NCBI RefSeq assembly: GCF_932526225.1
Contig: NC_064034.1
Coordinates: 14,766,887 to 14,830,886, forward strand
DNA: 64,000 nt
Source: Nematostella vectensis
Lineage: Eukaryota; Cnidaria; Anthozoa; Actiniaria; Edwardsiidae
Direction of reading: 5' to 3'
The notes under the pieces were generated by a model, which worked only from the letters and a program-made list of their open reading frames with translations, was not told where the DNA came from and did no database searches. Below are positions 1 through 10,047 of this stretch, piece after piece. The position numbers were made by a program, and so were the translations under genes. The first letter of the stretch is position 1; each line of letters starts with the position of its first letter.

Positions 1-80
1 ACGCATGACAAGAACTTTTCCCTTGCTCTGTGCTTGTATTTATCCGCCATTACGGGGCCGAGTGAGGCCTGGGAGTTGCG

Positions 81-122
81 CGGCTGGCTGGCTGGCTGGC
101 TGACTGGCTGGCTGGCTGGCGA
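81..122. repeat. TGGC tetranucleotide microsatellite
   Basis: About ten tandem copies of a GGCT/TGGC unit with one internal TGAC variant. Simple repeat; no coding potential. Confidence 0.9.
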
Positions 123-129
123 GTGACAC

Positions 130-240
130 CACAGGGTACCCGCGCGATGTCCACAAAACCAAGTCGCATAGTTATAATACCATATTTCTATACCTATGGA
201 GCTCCGCGCGCGGCCTACGGCCGCGCTGGCTCCGCTATTA
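130..240 (+). repeat. dispersed repeat shared with 15067-15160
   Basis: The stretch from the CACAGGGTACC-like start through the CCATATTTCTATACCTATGGAGC segment to CTGGCTCCGCTAT resembles the reverse complement of 15067-15160. In this copy the GGAGC...GCTCC part surrounds a GC-rich near-palindrome. It is probably an end of an uncharacterised DNA transposon family; no full element was delimited. Confidence 0.4.
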
Positions 241-303
241 TTTTAATTAATTGATTTTTCAGTGACATGTGATATTAAAGCATGCACAGTTTACGGGAGG
301 TTT

Positions 304-735
304 TTACTTTGCGAGGAGGCTACTAACGATGCTTGTACCTCCCACGATCCAATATCCATTGGCGCGCATCTCGGTCAGCGTCATCCCTTGACCTTGCTGC
401 TTCAGGGCCTCTTTTAAGTTGCGAACAACTAACTCTGTCACTAGTCTATTCCTTGGCATAATCATAGGGAAATTTGCTTACTCTGTTAGCTCAGGGGCAC
501 GTTGTAGACGACCACGACTTTCAAGATTTTTTTCGTCTAGAAAGGGATCTAACTTGTAAAGTGAGCTCGTTCTACTAGTATCGACTTTCGAGGTAAGTGC
601 GTCAATCCCTGCTTTATACGCCTTAGATTGAGTTTGACTAACTATTAACCTTTCAGCTTCCTCGAGGTCCCGAACTTTCAACTTCGGTCTCACTTCGTAC
701 TCCCACGTATTATTTGAAATAGCAAACGCATAGCG
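304..735 (-). pseudogene. BEL/Pao retrotransposon pol fragment
   Basis: The minus-strand reading frame resembles the stretch of BEL/Pao polyproteins just before and within the integrase zinc-binding region. It contains VRDLEEAERLIVSQTQSKAY, then a SLYKLDPFLDE segment and a GRLQRAPEL motif, and after an in-frame stop near 480 the sequence MTLTEMRANGYWIVGG. These match the LTVEDLxxAExxII, LDPFxDExGL and RGMTLxEIRxxGYWxxGG patterns known for that family. The fragment is open upstream to about 735 and ends at a stop near 304. No LTR or further pol domain is recognisable nearby, so it is a dead fragment. Confidence 0.6.
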
Positions 736-1128
736 CTACTGCTATTTTGGCGCAAAACACAAAACCACACGTTCTCTGGTTCCTTAGGAATACTGGTCTC
801 GTGAGCCTTTTATCTTCTCCAGGTCCTGTGCACAGAGACCATGTGGCGCATGATCGGCAGGGCGCTGTTTCATGTCTACGTAACGGCATTGATGAATTGA
901 CGTTCCATCTTGGATTTGCTGCACTCTATTGGCAACGAACGTGTAAAATCTTCTGCTCTTGTTGGAAATATATCCTGAAACGATGTTTCAAGTATTTTAA
1001 TTTTTTGCCCGTGGAAATTGTAACGGTAAAAAGAAACTAAAATTCGCCAACAAGTCCTATCAAACGGCTCAATACTAACATAATGATAAATTTAATTCTA
1101 GCCTTATCTTTACTTGTCGTGAACAAGG
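736..1128. other. no gene seen
   Basis: AT-rich sequence upstream of the BEL/Pao fragment. Short open frames exist on both strands but resemble no family and lack coding features. Confidence 0.5.
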
Positions 1129-1236
1129 TTGCCCAGTGGTTGTTAGGTCTAGTTGGTGTCTTCAAGGTCACAGGTTCAATTCCCTCGAAATCCTTAATTT
1201 TTGTTTTCTATTTTTTTCTTTTTTTCTATATTTTTA
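1129..1236 (+). repeat. tRNA-like SINE head
   Basis: A box A-like segment (TTGCCCAGTGGT, 1129-1140) and a perfect box B-like segment (GGTTCAATTCC, 1173-1183) lie at tRNA-like spacing and are followed by a T-rich tract. The body does not fold obviously into an intact tRNA, so a decayed tRNA-derived SINE is the more likely reading. Confidence 0.35.
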
Positions 1237-2585
1237 TTATACCGAGAATACTGAAAAAGTAACATATCTGAAAATATTTGATAACATTCTATCAATGTTG
1301 AAATGAAAGCTCAGTATAATGTAAGCAATACATCGCATATACTATAACTTGAAATTAAGTGAAGACAATCAAATTTTATTATGTACAAATTTCATTCTAC
1401 AGATGCTTATGCCCATTTCTCAATGGAAAAATATATCAAAGCTTCTTGGTAATCCCACCAGTTCCAGGTAATTCCTGCAGAGAAACTTTTTTGGAGTTTC
1501 TTGATGTAATCCTTTCCCGCAACTGCCTAAAGGATAGTCTCTTGTAAACGCATTGGTACACTCTGGTTAAAACGGGTGTGAACACACACTATAGTTAGTT
1601 CAATACCTTTTTAGTAAACTTATAGAGATATTAACCTCTCTGACCCCTGTTCTTGCTTGTGCTCCTCTCTTAATGGTAGCTGATACCCTTTTTTGCCTAG
1701 CCTTTCTTTTGCAAGATATTTTGCCAGAACAGGTTGTTAAATGATCAATTTTCTCACATAGTTATATTTTTATATTTATGGACTATTTGACCTATATTAC
1801 TCAATATGTTAATGCCTTGTTTTGGAATGGTTCAAATTCATGCAATGGCGGACTTGAAATGAGCAAATTAAATTAGGCGGGTTTGATCCTTGGCCCACAA
1901 CTGGGGCACAACTGTGATTCACACAAATCCGAATTACCTTTCCCAATTTCAGGATGAATTACTGACGTTGCTCACATACTATCTGGTATGCTAGCCACTG
2001 AAAGGCACAGCTGACAAAGCACACCCCAAGTATACACTGGGGAAACCGAGCGACAGCACGGCTTTTCCGGAAGCTTTCTAGGGACGATTTCCTGAGGGCG
2101 TTTTTTCTAGGGGGCTTTTCTGGGGGTGGTTTTCGAGAGTTTGTTTTGCAGTTTTGCATAATCCTACTAGTTTTATCGCTAATATATCAAAATTAAATAA
2201 ATACAAATATTAGATGCAGTTCTAGAGTAGATCTCAATAATTTATAAAAAATTTATAAAAAAAAGTGTAATAAACTGCAATATAGATTACGCTAAAAATA
2301 TTTACTAAAATTAGTTTACTATCAAACTGAAATGATACTAACGTGATCCAACAGCGACAACTTTCCGTGTAAAGGTGTGAATTTTACGCGGGCCATATCA
2401 AAACCACTTCTTCCTCCAACTTTAACCACCTTCCCTGTGTGCTTGGGGTGTTTGCACGTAGTTGGAGGTCTCCAGAATCTCCCATTGTCTCCCTTCTTTT
2501 TACCCACCAACTCTTGACCAAACCCCTCCCCCATCTTTTTTACCCACCCACACCTGGCCAAAGCCCTCCTCCATCCTCGGCCTCT
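1237..2585. other. non-coding stretch
   Basis: AT-rich DNA with only short unsupported open frames. I see no domain, splice-bounded exon or delimited mobile element. Confidence 0.5.
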
Positions 2586-3020
2586 CATGAATGATTTCTA
2601 GTGCGTTGAGGCTGACTTTGATCCATTCTTCCTGCCACCTTTATACCTCGCTTGCGGCGGGCTGTTTTCTTCTTTTCTTTCAATCCAATAGATTTTGTTT
2701 TTGCGAAAATTGAATCCTACTCGTCCTTCCCTTTATCGTCTTATGTAGTCCCTTCTCTGCTTAATGCAGAAATTATCTTAACACATAGGAGCAGCATTCC
2801 TAGGTCAAACTCCTTTTCCTCCTCTTCCTCCATTCTCAGCCTCTCATGGATGATTTCTAGTGCGTTGAGGCCGGCTTTGATCCATTCTTCTCTTAAGCAA
2901 GGATGCGGAGGCAGTCTGTTCCTTGGTCTCCAGCGGCGGTGTCTTTTATACCTCGCTTGCGGTGGGCTATTTTCTTCTTTTCTTTCTAATAAATAGATTT
3001 CGAATCTTACTCGCCCTTCC
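2586..3020. repeat. ~260-bp direct duplication
   Basis: The segment beginning ATGATTTCTAGTGCGTTGAGG at about 2588 and running through TATACCTCGCTTGCGG to the AATAGATTT region recurs from about 2849 with scattered differences. This is a local direct duplication in non-coding DNA. Confidence 0.65.
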
Positions 3021-3602
3021 CTTTTTTATAATCCCTTTTCTGCTTAATGGAGAAATATGTCTTAACAAGTAGAGCTGGAGCAGCATTCCTACTACTGCCA
3101 CCGCTATAAGGCAGTAGTCCACCATTTCCTTAGCTTCCTGTTTCATCGTGCTATCGTAGCATGGACTTTGATTCTGGGCTGAAACAATGTAATCTTACAA
3201 CATGAAAACACGATTACAGGTTATCTTCGAAGAAGTTGTCAAGGTGGAATGAGGAGTTTGGGAATGCAGGAATCGACAGCCTGTCCTTGGACATCATATT
3301 TAATGATGTCTTTTATTTTTTTTAAGGTTGCAGTTGATTGCTCTAATAGCTAGGAAAAATATGGTTGGTGAAGGTTGACATCCAAAATGTCCTTATCCCC
3401 ATCTCGCATGCAGATCTGCACAGTTGCTTCTCTTTTGCATTCAGAATACTTTGCCGTGTTTCACACTGATAGAGTCCAAGAATACATCGTCAAGTCTCTT
3501 GCGGCCAACCTTGCCAGAAGTGTGAACTAGGAGCCTTGACGCAAACTTCAGCGGTTCTGCTTTGACATTTCTGTTCACGATTTGAAGTAAATGAGGGCCT
3601 AA
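3021..3602. other. non-coding stretch
   Basis: No supported gene. The minus-strand open frame 3683-3441 overlaps its edge but is not recognisable. Confidence 0.45.
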
Positions 3603-5200
3603 AATCTTCCCAATTGATTGATTGGCAGAGCTTAGTGTAGTGGATGGCGAGGTGGTGGGTTTATGCTTTATACATCCTGACAATACGATGCTCTAAAAGA
3701 TACGTGTTCCCGTCTTTCAGTTCATCTATAAATGAGCCCCAGATCTTGAGGAGTACAGCACAGGTGTATCTTGATTGATACAATCTTCCTTAACATGTAA
3801 TTTGTCTGGTGTTTGTTTTCCTCGGTTCGTACAGAGTTCCTAAAACATTGACTTTTTTCTTGTTAATATCGCCGAAGTATAAATTCAAGGACAAAAGTGT
3901 GGTTTTGGTATGTTTATTGTGCAGTAGGCGCTGCACTATATCTAAACGTTACTCTTATTAGCTGAAATTGGATGCCATCAATTAACATTGTAATTTTGTA
4001 ACTATGAGCTAATGGAAATCATGCTTGCGACTTTCATAAGGCAACAATATGGTCTGAATGTTAAATATTATATTTATTCATTTGTTTTAGACTAATGAAA
4101 TGGCTTCATACTGTTCGCGCGCACATGACGCGCCAAGACGCTTTAACTAGGTCCCAGTAGGCTCGCATATAAGACAGGTATGCTTGGTGGATCCCGATGA
4201 ATTTGCTGTAGAGGTGAGCAGAGCAATCGTGGTCACCAAGATCACTAAGCTGGTGGACCAATCTCGGGTTATCGGCGAAATAAGAAATCTTCATTCCATC
4301 TTGTTGAAATTGACTTACCCAAATGCGCACAGCTATGTCACCGTAAGGATGGCACACAAGTGAAGTATTGCGGCTTTTGATTTCCCCTCAAACTTATTGT
4401 CGAGTATTAAAAAGCCTTCGTCTATCCTTGCTACACCTTGGCCAAAGTGAAGCCATCCCCAGTACAAAAACTCCTCGTGCTTCCTTTCTTATTATCAAAG
4501 TAAAGATGATTAAGGCAGATGAAGTAGTCATCATCTGTCCTCAAGAAGAATTTGAAATCATTGCGCCCGTACGCCCAAAACATTGCCCATAACAACCTGT
4601 GAGCCATTAAGATTTACCCTCTGACCGTCAAGTACTTCAAGTCCCCATATTGGTCTCTTTCTCTCGTTAAGTTCTCTTTGATGCCGTCTTCTAGCCCTAT
4701 GCTGTCGGTGAAAAATCGTGCCTCCCACCCCTGGATAGTAAGGTATGATCGACAGCCATGTTTCTCTGATGGCAGTGCAGCGTTCTTAACGTGGTGTTGC
4801 TGAGATCATGGCGATAAACAAGTCCACAGGTCTCAACCTGTTTGTTGATCTGGTAGTTCCTTCCCTCTTTGAAGAGGCTGTTTTCTCAATCTATAAATGA
4901 GCCCCATATCTTGAGGAGTACAGCACCGGTTCTAATTTGGATGATACAATCTTTTTTAACATGTAATTTGTCTGGTGTTTGTTTCTCTCGGTTCGTTACA
5001 GAGTTCCTGTAACATTGACTATTTTTTCTTGTTAATACCGCCGAAGTAAAAATACAAGGCCAAAAGTGTAATTTTGGTATGTTTGTTATTGTGCAGTAGG
5101 CACTGCACTATATCTAAACGTTACTCTTATTAGCTAAAATTGGATGCCATCAATTTAAATTGTAATTTTGAGACTATAAGCTAATGGAGATCCTGCTTGC
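3603..5200. repeat. segmental duplication, copy 1
   Basis: This ~1.6-kb block is repeated about 2.44 kb downstream (6049-7600) with high similarity: the CTTCCCAATTGATTGATTGGC start, the GT31 fragment and the GTGCAGTAGGCACTGCAC tail all recur in the same order. A sub-segment containing the CTATAAATGAGCCCC motif recurs several times (about 3727, 4894, 6172, 7327, 7681), so the block itself arose by internal duplication. Confidence 0.8.
4106..4800 (-). pseudogene. GT31 glycosyltransferase fragment, copy 1
   Basis: Read on the minus strand from about 4800 downwards, broken frames resemble the intact GT31 gene at 60.6-61.8 kb: an IRETW-like segment, the TDDDY metal-binding motif near 4535, and a C-terminal part (4357-4106) with CHPYGD, FADNPRLVHQL and GIHQAY. 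Frames shift between these pieces, there is no N-terminal membrane anchor, and no start is visible. It is a decayed paralogue of the beta-1,3-galactosyltransferase family. Confidence 0.75.
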
Positions 5201-5505
5201 GACTTGCACAAGCCAACAATATGGTCTAAATGTTAAATGTTATATTTATTTAGTTGTACGCAATGACGATACAACTATGCGCACGTCAAAATGAAACACA
5301 AAATTATCGTGCCAGGATCGCGCGTAAAATTGGACAGAAGCTTCAGAGACGACTGCTTGGAGTCTGCGCCCTTCCTTAAACTAATCAATTGGAAATTTGT
5401 TGCCGTGGTTCAAACCTGCTTATATAATTTGGATGCGGTAGGTATATAAACGGGGGACATTGCTGCATATCTTAGAAATAAATGTAACTCAAGTTACTAC
5501 GTTTA

Positions 5506-6035
5506 CCTATTATAAACCAGTAAAAGGGAGGGTCCGTCAGCCCTTGGCAAAGCGTGTAGTCCAGATAGATGTCCAGTCGGTATTTCCCTGGCTCTATGAC
5601 CAGGAATACAGCCTCGTAGGTGCCATTATCATGTTCAATGACTGTAGCCGCCGTTGAGGTATCCCCTTGCACCAGCACCAGCCAATCGTCGCCACCAATG
5701 CCCTTACCAACTCCACTAGGCGTGCGAGCAGCCGGACGCACATCCATGTGGGAAATAACACTCGCTGAGGCGCTAGTGCGTATGTCCTCACCCCAACAGG
5801 GCAACACCACGCCGAAGTCCATGTTATTAGCACACGGTCGAATAACGTCTTCCCAGGCCATACGCGTACGCCGGACTGGTGACCACTGTCTCACCAATCC
5901 ACCTTTCAAGGTTTTCAAACTAATTTGAGATTGGTCTTCTCTAGCACTTTCAAAACCTTGAGTCCTTTCAAAAGAAGACGTCCCCACCTTCATGAAGTTA
6001 ACACGGTTTGTTATATTTTTTAAATTGTCCTCCAT
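5506..6035 (-). CDS. NXPE-like exon (filamin-like domain)
   Basis: A minus-strand open frame contains WEDVIRPCANNMDFGV and, further on, VIEHDNGTYEAVF followed by EPGKYRLDIYLDY. The HxNGTYxAxF...PGxYxxxIxL pattern is typical of the filamin-like domain in NXPE (neurexophilin/PC-esterase) proteins, secreted or Golgi proteins expanded in marine invertebrates. The frame ends in a good splice-donor context (ATAG/GTAAAC) near 5506, consistent with an internal exon. The upstream boundary is not certain and no partner exon is visible, so this may be an orphan exon between two duplicated GT31 fragments or part of a pseudogene. Confidence 0.55.
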
Positions 6036-6048
6036 CCTAAAGCCTACA

Positions 6049-7600
6049 ATCTTCCCAATTGATTGATTGGCAGAGCTTAGTGTAGTGGATGGTGAGGTGG
6101 TGGGCTAATGCTTTATACATCCTGACAATACGATCCTCTAAAAGATACGTGTTCCCGTCTTTAAGTTCATCTATAAATGAGCCCCAGATCTTGAGGAGTA
6201 CAGCACAGGTGTATCTTGGATGATACAATCTTCCTTAACATGTAATTTGTCTGGTGTTTGTTTCCCTCGGTTCGTACAGAGTTCCTAAAACATTGACTTT
6301 TTTTCTTGTTAATATCGCCGAAGTATAAATTCAAGGCCAAAAGTGTGGTTGTAGTATGTTTATTGTGCAGTAGGCACTATATCTAAACGTTACTCTTATT
6401 AGCTGAAATTGGATGCCATCAATTAATTTTGTAACTATGAGCTAATGGAAATCGTTCTTGTGACTTTCATAAGGTAAAAATATGGTCTGAATGTTAAATA
6501 TTATATTTATTCATTTGTTTTATACTAATGAAATGGCTTCATAATGTGCGCGCGCACATGACGCCCCAAGACGCTTTAACTAGGTCCCAGTAGGCTCGCA
6601 TATAAGACTGGTATGTTTGGTGGATCCCGATGAATTTTCTGCAGAGGTGTGAGCAGAGCGATCGTGGTCACCAAGATCACTAAGCTGGTGGACCAATCTC
6701 GGGTTATCGGCGAAATAAGAAATCTTCATTCCATCTTGTTGAAATTGACTTACCCAAATGCGCACAGCTATGTCACCGTAAGGATGGCACACAAGTGAAT
6801 TATTGCGGCTTATGATTTCCCCTCAAACTTATTGTCGAGTATTAAAAAGCCTTCGTCTATCCTTGCTACACCTTGGCCAAAGTGAAGCCATCCCCAGTAC
6901 AAAAACTCCTCGTGCTTCCTTTCTTATTATCTAAGTGAAGATGATTAAGGCAGATGAAGTAGCCATCATCTGTCCTCAAGAAGAATTTGAAATCATTGCG
7001 CCCGTACGCCCAAAACATTGCCCACAACAACCTGTGAGCAATTAAGATTCACCCTCTGACCGTCAAGTACTCCAAGTCCCCATATTGGTCTCTTTCTCTT
7101 GTTAAGTTCGCTTTGATACCGTCTTCTAGCCCTTTGCTGTCGGTGAAAAATCGTGCCTCCCACCCCTGGATAGTAAGTATGGTCGACAACCATTTTTCTC
7201 TGATGGCAGTGCGGCGTACTCAACCCGATGGTGCTGAGATGATGGCGATAAACAAGTCCACAGGTCTCAGCCTGTTTGTTGATCTGGTAGTTTCTCCCTT
7301 CTTTGAAGAGGCGGTTTTCTACATATACAAATGAGCCCCATATCTTGAGGAGTACTGGACCGGTCGTATCTTGAGTGATACAATCTTCCTTAACATGTAA
7401 TTTGTCTGGTGTTTGTTTCCCTCGGTTCGTTACAGAGTTCCTGTAGCATTGACTTTTTTCTTGTTAATAGCGACGAAGTAAAAATTCAAAGCCAAAAGTG
7501 TAATTTTGGTATGTTTGTTATTGTGCAGTAGGCACTGCACTATATCTAAACGTTACTCTTATTAGCTAAAATTGGATGCCATCAATTTAAATTGTAATTT
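6049..7600. repeat. segmental duplication, copy 2
   Basis: Second copy of 3603-5200 at an offset of about 2.44 kb, in the same orientation, carrying the second decayed GT31 fragment. Confidence 0.8.
6580..7223 (-). pseudogene. GT31 glycosyltransferase fragment, copy 2
   Basis: Same content as copy 1: pieces corresponding to the N-terminal part of the catalytic domain (7223-6993, with YYPGVGGTIFHRQQR), the acidic TDDDY segment and the C-terminal part (6792-6580, with CHPYGD and FADNPRLVHQL). Frames are interrupted and the copy has its own frameshift near 6650 relative to copy 1, so both copies have been non-functional for some time. Confidence 0.75.
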
Positions 7601-7604
7601 TGAT

Positions 7605-8025
7605 AAAAAAGTCCACAGGTCTCAACCTGTTTGTTGATCCGGGAGTTCCTTCCCTCTTTGAAGAGGCTGTTTTCTCAATCTATAAATGAGCCCCATATCT
7701 TGAGAAGTACAGCACCGGTCGTATCTTGGATGATACAGTCTTCCTTAACATAAAGTTTGTCGGGTGTTTGTTTCCCTCGGTTCGTTACAGAGTTCTTGTA
7801 ACATTGACTTGTTATTCTTGTTAATAGCGCCGAAGTATAAATTCAAGACCAAAAGTGTAATTTTGGTATTTTTGTTATTGTGCAGTAGGCACTGCACTAT
7901 ATCTAAATGTTACTCTTATTAGCTGAAATTGGATGCCATCGGTTTAAATTGTAATTTTGAAACTATAAGCTACTGGAAATCCTGCTTGCGACTTGCACAA
8001 GCCAACAATATTGTCTGAATGTTAT
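7605..8025. repeat. segmental duplication, partial third copy
   Basis: Starts at AAGTCCACAGGTCTCAACCTG, matching 4829 onward, and runs to about 8025, just before the gypsy LTR at 8031. No GT31 coding portion is included. Confidence 0.7.
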
Positions 8026-8030
8026 GTTAA

Positions 8031-9969
8031 TGTAACCGACGGCTTGCACGCAGGACACGAACTAATATTGCTCAATGTAATTGAAAACACATTTATTATA
8101 GCAAAAGCCAAATTAAAATAAACGAATTTACAATTTTACCAACATGTAGCCAAATAAATAATTGTTGTAGGATGGTCTAAAATATAGTACAGGATAGTAC
8201 TAGGAACTGTATCTTAACGGTAATATAAACGGGTACTACAAATGGTAGTCCAAACGGGAACGAAAATAAGGCATTACAATCTGTGTAACAAGAATAGTAG
8301 AAACAACTATTACAATACAATATCGGTATGCTATTCTAAACTAAAAGTTAATGATAACAGAAATATATTTGGGAATAGGATAATAACTGAATCTATGTAG
8401 TTGTGAGAACTACTAGGTATGAAATAGTATATCATGACCATTACTATGACAATATAGAATATGAATCTAATGCCTAAATGATGTAACAAATGAACAGGAA
8501 ATGTCCAAATAGTGTACAGAAAACCAACAAAAATAATAGAATAGTTTCTATTACAGCGAAAGTAATTGTAAAATAAATTGTAGTGCAGAAATATTATAAG
8601 AAATAATATTATAAGACTAAAGAAAACAAAGAAAACTAACTTTTCTTGGTTAAAAATAGAACGGAAGTGACGTAGCACTTATGCATATTCGGTAAGTTAA
8701 TTATGCGACCAAATTTAGAACGAACGAACGCTTTGACACAAGCCGATGCGTTGCCATGAAATAGTTAAGCTCACGTAAATGATGCGAATTTACTCGGATA
8801 ATATGTGTACTGATGGAGTAACATGAAAGACAAAGGATTCTAACAGCGATGGCAAAAGGTTAGCGTGATAAATGAGGTCGTACGTGTTATAGGAACGGAG
8901 ATAATTGCTTGTTTAAACTCGAGTGACCTCGTGCCTGACCCAATGAGTAAATTGTTAGTGAAGCAATTCACAAAGCAGAAACTAGCTTGAAGTTGTAATG
9001 TAAAACAGATCTAAAATGATTGTAATAAACGGGGAAGTTATTCATGCAAAACTGGCTGGTAATTTAAACAAAAGTTTACGAAGAGTTTAGAGTAATTTCA
9101 AGTACGCGTGTCGGTTAATTTGACAACAAAAGAACGATTAAAAGCAAATCTAACCGATGTGATTTCTAGCAAAAAGAAAGTGAAACAACGGCTAGTTAAC
9201 TGGTAAAACAGTGAAAGAAATAACTACGATTGTATCGGAAAGAAGTATACAAAAAGTAACTAAAGGTATCGGAACTATTTATAAATGCTTGATCGGAGAT
9301 CAAGCTTGTAAACTAGAATTTGAGACTAACCTTAGCGAGCGTAAATCAGATAAATTCGACTAAACATATAGGATTAACTACTAAACAAAACTAGTGTAGT
9401 AAATAATAGTTGGAAGCCTACCTTGCTAGAAGCAAGTTCTTTCGCCTTCTTTCATCGATGCTCTTTCCAATCCAAAATATTGTTGTTCGCCTAGACGTTC
9501 TTACTGCTCTTACTTAGCAACTGATTGTTACTAACAAAAGTGCCTCTATTTATAGTCGGTGGAACAAGGAAAGGACATGCCTAAAATTGCAGAAGGTGTA
9601 GGATAGTCCTGCGCATTTCCGTAGCTAAATAACGCGGCCCGCAAGCCCTTTGCTCGTACCGACGCGCATTTCCGTAGCTAAATAACGCGGCCCGGAAGCC
9701 CTTTGCTCGTACCGACGCGTATGAAGTAGATTACACTATCTAACCTAAGAGAACTTTGAGATGTGGTTCGTGCGCCGCCTAGATGCCCGTTTTAGCACGT
9801 AGGTGTTGCCTACGAGTTTCCGAATCACATACAAATCACATTGCTAAGCACTGAGTCTATCTGTGAAACAAACTAAACTTTAAAGCTAAACTACAAAATA
9901 CAGTAAAATAAAGTCCATGATTTGATGATTATCAATGTTCATATACTAACTAGTAGTGACCCTGTCACA
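8031..9969 (-). repeat. gypsy 3' LTR
   Basis: On the minus strand the LTR begins TGTGACAGGGTCAC (9969) and ends GTCGGTTACA (8031), i.e. TG...CA. A TATA-like ACTATAAATAGAGG lies near 9550 and an AATAAA-like signal near 8095. The terminal ~640 bp is nearly identical to the 5' remnant at 14218-14863. Short open frames inside it (for example 8678-8331) are not genes. Confidence 0.9.
9611..9719. repeat. 53-bp direct repeat in LTR U3
   Basis: Two tandem copies of a 53-bp unit starting GCGCATTTCCGTAGC, located upstream of the TATA-like motif in transcription direction. Position suggests an enhancer-type repeat; function is inferred only. Confidence 0.7.
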
Positions 9970-9984
9970 TTCGCCCCCTCTTTT
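9970..9984 (-). promoter_or_regulatory. polypurine tract
   Basis: Minus-strand AAAAGAGGGGGCGAA directly precedes the TGTGACAGGG start of the 3' LTR, the expected position for the plus-strand primer of an LTR retrotransposon. Confidence 0.8.
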
Positions 9985-10047
9985 GCTTGCCTCGCCCTCG
10001 GGCAAGCCAGGCAATGTCCATATTACAGGTGTAGCGGTCAGAGGTCA

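Noticed and set aside
1129-1193. Functional tRNA gene
   Set aside because: Box A and box B fit, but a full cloverleaf with an acceptor stem is not apparent; SINE head is more likely.
8331-8678. 115-codon ORF with hydrophobic residues
   Set aside because: Lies wholly in the AT-rich gypsy LTR and reads as low-complexity sequence.
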